Of a stretch of 7,451 bases of DNA, positions 5,569 to 7,451 are shown piece by piece; position 1 is the first letter of the stretch, and every line of letters begins with the position of its first letter. The notes beneath the pieces were generated by a model. It was not told the origin of the DNA, did not search any database, and saw only the letters and a list, made by a program, of their open reading frames with translations. Source of the DNA: Cyanobacteriota bacterium (GTDB taxonomy: Bacteria > Cyanobacteriota > Cyanobacteriia > SKYG9). Where the stretch lies: the NCBI GenBank assembly GCA_025054735.1, contig JANWZG010000180.1, forward strand, positions 1-7,451. Reading direction: 5' to 3'. The translations under genes and the position numbers were made by a program.

Positions 5569-6375
5569 ATGCGAGTGAACTTTCTGTCATGGTTACTGTG
5601 CCTAGTGGCTGTTGCCGTTTTTGGCCTTGCTAGTTGTGCTGCTCAACCAGCAGGCTCCTCCGCTTCCCCTGTAATCGATGCTCAAACTAGTTCTCAAACC
5701 AGTGCAACTGCCTCACCCACCTCTAGTGCTTCCTCAAATCAGGCTGTAGCCATGACTAGCCAGAATAGCTCTCAGTTGTTTCCTGGCTTACCTCGCCTTG
5801 AGGGCAAAGCTACAGTTGAGTTAGTGGTCAAGGGCAAGCCAATCGTAATGGAAATTGATGGCACTAATGCTCCCATTACAGCGGGCAACTTTGTAGATTT
5901 GGTACAACGTGGTATTTACAACGGCTCCATGTTTCATCGAGTGATCCGTGAACCACAACCCTTCGTAGTGCAAGGGGGTGACCCTCAAAGTAGGGATTCC
6001 AGTGTCCCCCAATCAGCGTTAGGCACCGGCAGTTTCATTGACCCTGCTACGACTAAACCTCGTTACATTCCGCTGGAAATTAAAACTACTAGAACGGACA
6101 CCTTGGTTTACAGCAAAACCTTCGCAGACGCTGGAATTCAAGATCTTCCTAAGTTGCGTCACACTCGTGGTGCTGTTGCCATGGCACGGGCACCTTACCC
6201 AGACTCCGCTTCAGCGCAGTTTTATGTAGCATTAGCTGATCTTGATTTTCTAGATGGCAACTATGCTGTATTCGGCTATGTCACTAAGGGTATGGATGTT
6301 GTGGATGAGATCCAGCAGGGCGATCGCATCACCTCCGCCAAGGTCATTGCAGGTGCTGAAAACTTAAAGAAATAG
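5569..6375 (+). CDS. Cyclophilin-type peptidyl-prolyl cis-trans isomerase, probable lipoprotein
   Basis: This 268-residue protein catalyses proline isomerisation during folding outside the cytoplasm. From the chosen start, a basic-hydrophobic signal (1-22) ends in the lipobox L-A-S-C with Cys23 as the likely lipidated residue. A Ser/Thr/Ala/Gln-rich, low-complexity linker of about 45 residues follows. The cyclophilin domain (about 80-268) shows FHRVI with catalytic Arg124, VQGGDP with Gln135, SAQFYVAL (215-222) and FLDGNYAVFG. In the last motif Phe227 replaces the tryptophan that contacts cyclosporin in human CypA, as in many bacterial cyclophilins. Compared with small PpiB proteins there is an insertion between GGDP and RGAVAMA (about 140-200). 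ATG 5569 is preferred because AGGA (5557-5560) lies eight bases upstream and the signal peptide then has normal length; ATG 5536 and TTG 5506 add residues before it. It probably shares a transcript with ycf4. Whether it resides at the plasma membrane or thylakoid, and its clients, cannot be read from sequence. Confidence 0.92.
   Translation: MRVNFLSWLLCLVAVAVFGLASCAAQPAGSSASPVIDAQTSSQTSATASPTSSASSNQAVAMTSQNSSQLFPGLPRLEGKATVELVVKGKPIVMEIDGTNAPITAGNFVDLVQRGIYNGSMFHRVIREPQPFVVQGGDPQSRDSSVPQSALGTGSFIDPATTKPRYIPLEIKTTRTDTLVYSKTFADAGIQDLPKLRHTRGAVAMARAPYPDSASAQFYVALADLDFLDGNYAVFGYVTKGMDVVDEIQQGDRITSAKVIAGAENLKK
6320..6327. repeat. HIP1 octamer in the cyclophilin gene
   Basis: GCGATCGC near the 3' end, encoding the Gly-Asp-Arg of QQGDRITS. 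Confidence 0.9.
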
Positions 6376-6387
6376 CTGGTTAGAATG

Positions 6388-7451
6388 CTAGCTAATCTGA
6401 GGCGAACGACCGGTTAGGCCAGTCATTAGCCGTAGAGCGAAGGACTTGAATGGTTGCACGGAGTTCAGTAGGCGTATGCCTAGACGACGGATAACGACGA
6501 TCGGCCACCAAGTGGTAGAAAATACCCGATCCAGCAAATCCGTGAAGCCCAAAATAATCATGTTCTCGCGCTTACGCCATGTTTCATAGCGTTTTAGTAC
6601 AGCTAGGCTGCCAATGTCTTCACCGCGTTGGTGGGCTGTTGTCAACACTTCCGCTAGGGCTGCTGCATCGCGTATACCCATGTTCAGCCCTTGTCCACCC
6701 AAGGGATGGCAACTATGTGCTGCATCACCAACCAGTGCTAGACGGGGCATAACATAGCGATCGCTCTGCATTAACTGCACTGGAAACACGTAGCGATCGC
6801 TGGTAAGGGAGAGCTTGCCCATGTGTGAACCATAGCGTAAGCTAAGTTCTGCTAGAAAAGTCTCGTCGTCCAAGCTGGCGTAGGCATTGGCTTCTGCGTG
6901 GGGAGCAGTCCACACAATTTGGCACTGGTTATTGGCTAAGGGCAAGATTGCAAAAGGGCCACTGGGCTTGAACAACTCGTAGGCTGTATGCTGCTGGGGA
7001 AATTCAGGAGCCACTCTGCAGGTAATGCAAGACTGCCAATATTTCCAACCATGGGTAGTAATGCCAGCAGCTTGGCGGAGGGGAGATTTGGCACCATCGG
7101 CGGCAATCACTAGTTTGGTGCTAATAGATCGCTGTTGGTCATTGATCGCTAAGGTAACAACTGCCTGCTCAGAGCCATAGTGCACATTGAGCACAGTAGC
7201 TGGACACAACCGAGTCACCTGCTTACAGGCGGTTAGATAGGCTTGCAGCGCAGACACAAGCACACTGTGAGTAGCTACGTAGCCAACATCATCTGTCCCT
7301 AAGTCTGAAGGCTGGAACTGCACCGCCATGGAATCTCCTGCATCGGACAGGTGAATGTACTGAAAAGCTGCACTGTTGGCAAGAATGTCATCCCAGACAC
7401 CAATACGGCGAAAGATGCGACTGGATAATACGGAAATGTGATAGGCACGTC
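6388..7451 (-). CDS. UbiH/VisC/Coq6-type FAD-dependent aromatic-ring monooxygenase, 5'-truncated by window edge
   Basis: This flavoprotein hydroxylase belongs to the family that modifies ubiquinone and related quinone rings; in cyanobacteria a role in plastoquinone-like or other prenylquinone metabolism is plausible but inferred. The frame stays open to the right edge, giving 353 visible residues. The 40 upstream of the internal Met at 7329 read RAYHISVLSSRIFRRIGVWD and onward to IHLSDAGDS, matching the family block before the substrate domain, so the gene starts outside the window. The N-terminal GxGxxG nucleotide-binding motif is therefore not visible. Seen in visible numbering are the AADGAKSPLR motif (116-125) and the second FAD motif LVGDAAHSCHPLGGQGLN (about 239-256). 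The C-terminus is normal, ending in TAG at 6388. Two copies of SDRYV-x-P (217-223 and 229-235), each encoded across a HIP1 octamer, lie 12 residues apart just before GDAAH. The gene converges on the cyclophilin gene with a 12-bp gap and no clear terminator. Confidence 0.9.
   Translation of the reverse strand, partial: RAYHISVLSSRIFRRIGVWDDILANSAAFQYIHLSDAGDSMAVQFQPSDLGTDDVGYVATHSVLVSALQAYLTACKQVTRLCPATVLNVHYGSEQAVVTLAINDQQRSISTKLVIAADGAKSPLRQAAGITTHGWKYWQSCITCRVAPEFPQQHTAYELFKPSGPFAILPLANNQCQIVWTAPHAEANAYASLDDETFLAELSLRYGSHMGKLSLTSDRYVFPVQLMQSDRYVMPRLALVGDAAHSCHPLGGQGLNMGIRDAAALAEVLTTAHQRGEDIGSLAVLKRYETWRKRENMIILGFTDLLDRVFSTTWWPIVVIRRLGIRLLNSVQPFKSFALRLMTGLTGRSPQIS
6752..6801. repeat. Two HIP1 octamers 36 bp apart in the monooxygenase gene
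   Basis: ACATAGCGATCGCT (6752-6765) and ACGTAGCGATCGCT (6788-6801) are 14-base near-identical direct repeats, each containing GCGATCGC. They encode two copies of Ser-Asp-Arg-Tyr-Val, 12 residues apart. Confidence 0.85.

Noticed and set aside
6376..6425. Bidirectional terminator between the cyclophilin and monooxygenase genes
   Set aside because: GGTTAG and CTAATC around 6378-6396 form only a short AT-rich stem with a G-U pair and no U-run on either strand. Too weak to call.
7327..7451. Monooxygenase starting at the internal ATG 7329, or being an N-terminally broken pseudogene
   Set aside because: The frame stays open to the window edge and its upstream residues match the family, so this is truncation by the window and not a real start or a break.
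1..7451. Mobile element, CRISPR, toxin-antitoxin, tRNA or phage content
   Set aside because: I found no transposase or integrase, no regularly spaced repeats, no tRNA-like cloverleaf and no small paired ORFs; all substantial sequence is explained by core genes.

Overview
This window comes from a cyanobacterium. The evidence is a psbD-psbC operon (photosystem II D2 and CP43), a Ycf4 photosystem I assembly gene, a cyanobacterial-type cysteine/cystine lyase, and seven copies of the HIP1 octamer GCGATCGC, where about 0.1 would be expected by chance in 7.45 kb. I cannot name the genus from sequence alone. The window is ordinary chromosomal core. I see no mobile element, CRISPR array, phage gene, tRNA or rRNA, and no gene-free stretch longer than 300 bp.

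Layout: a divergent intergenic region of 220 bp (4722-4941) splits the window. To its left, transcribed leftward on the minus strand, lie psbD, psbC (overlapping psbD by 17 bp), a strong intrinsic terminator, holA (DNA polymerase III delta subunit) and a class V PLP enzyme resembling the L-cysteine/cystine C-S lyase C-DES. To its right, on the plus strand, lie ycf4 and a lipoprotein-type cyclophilin peptidyl-prolyl isomerase, probably co-transcribed. A convergent minus-strand gene for a UbiH/VisC/Coq6-type FAD monooxygenase follows after only 12 bp. It runs off the right edge, so its N-terminus is missing.

Functionally, D2 and CP43 are photosystem II reaction-centre and core-antenna subunits, and Ycf4 assists photosystem I assembly. 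The divergent promoter region therefore serves both photosystems; it holds a 14-bp perfect palindrome, a plausible psbD promoter and a degenerate HLR1 (RpaB-type) site. The C-DES-like enzyme can mobilise sulfur from cystine for Fe-S clusters. The cyclophilin is probably a membrane-anchored extracytoplasmic folding factor. HolA is replication housekeeping.

The points most worth a second look are: (1) an abrupt change in third-position codon use inside psbD, consistent with partial gene conversion from a second psbD copy; (2) a 20-bp tandem duplication at the holA/C-DES junction that duplicates the stop-start region and creates a five-codon mini-reading frame before the lyase start; (3) the psbC terminator placed directly against the holA ribosome-binding site; (4) the palindrome and HLR1-like site between psbD and ycf4. 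I found no convincing new multi-gene system.
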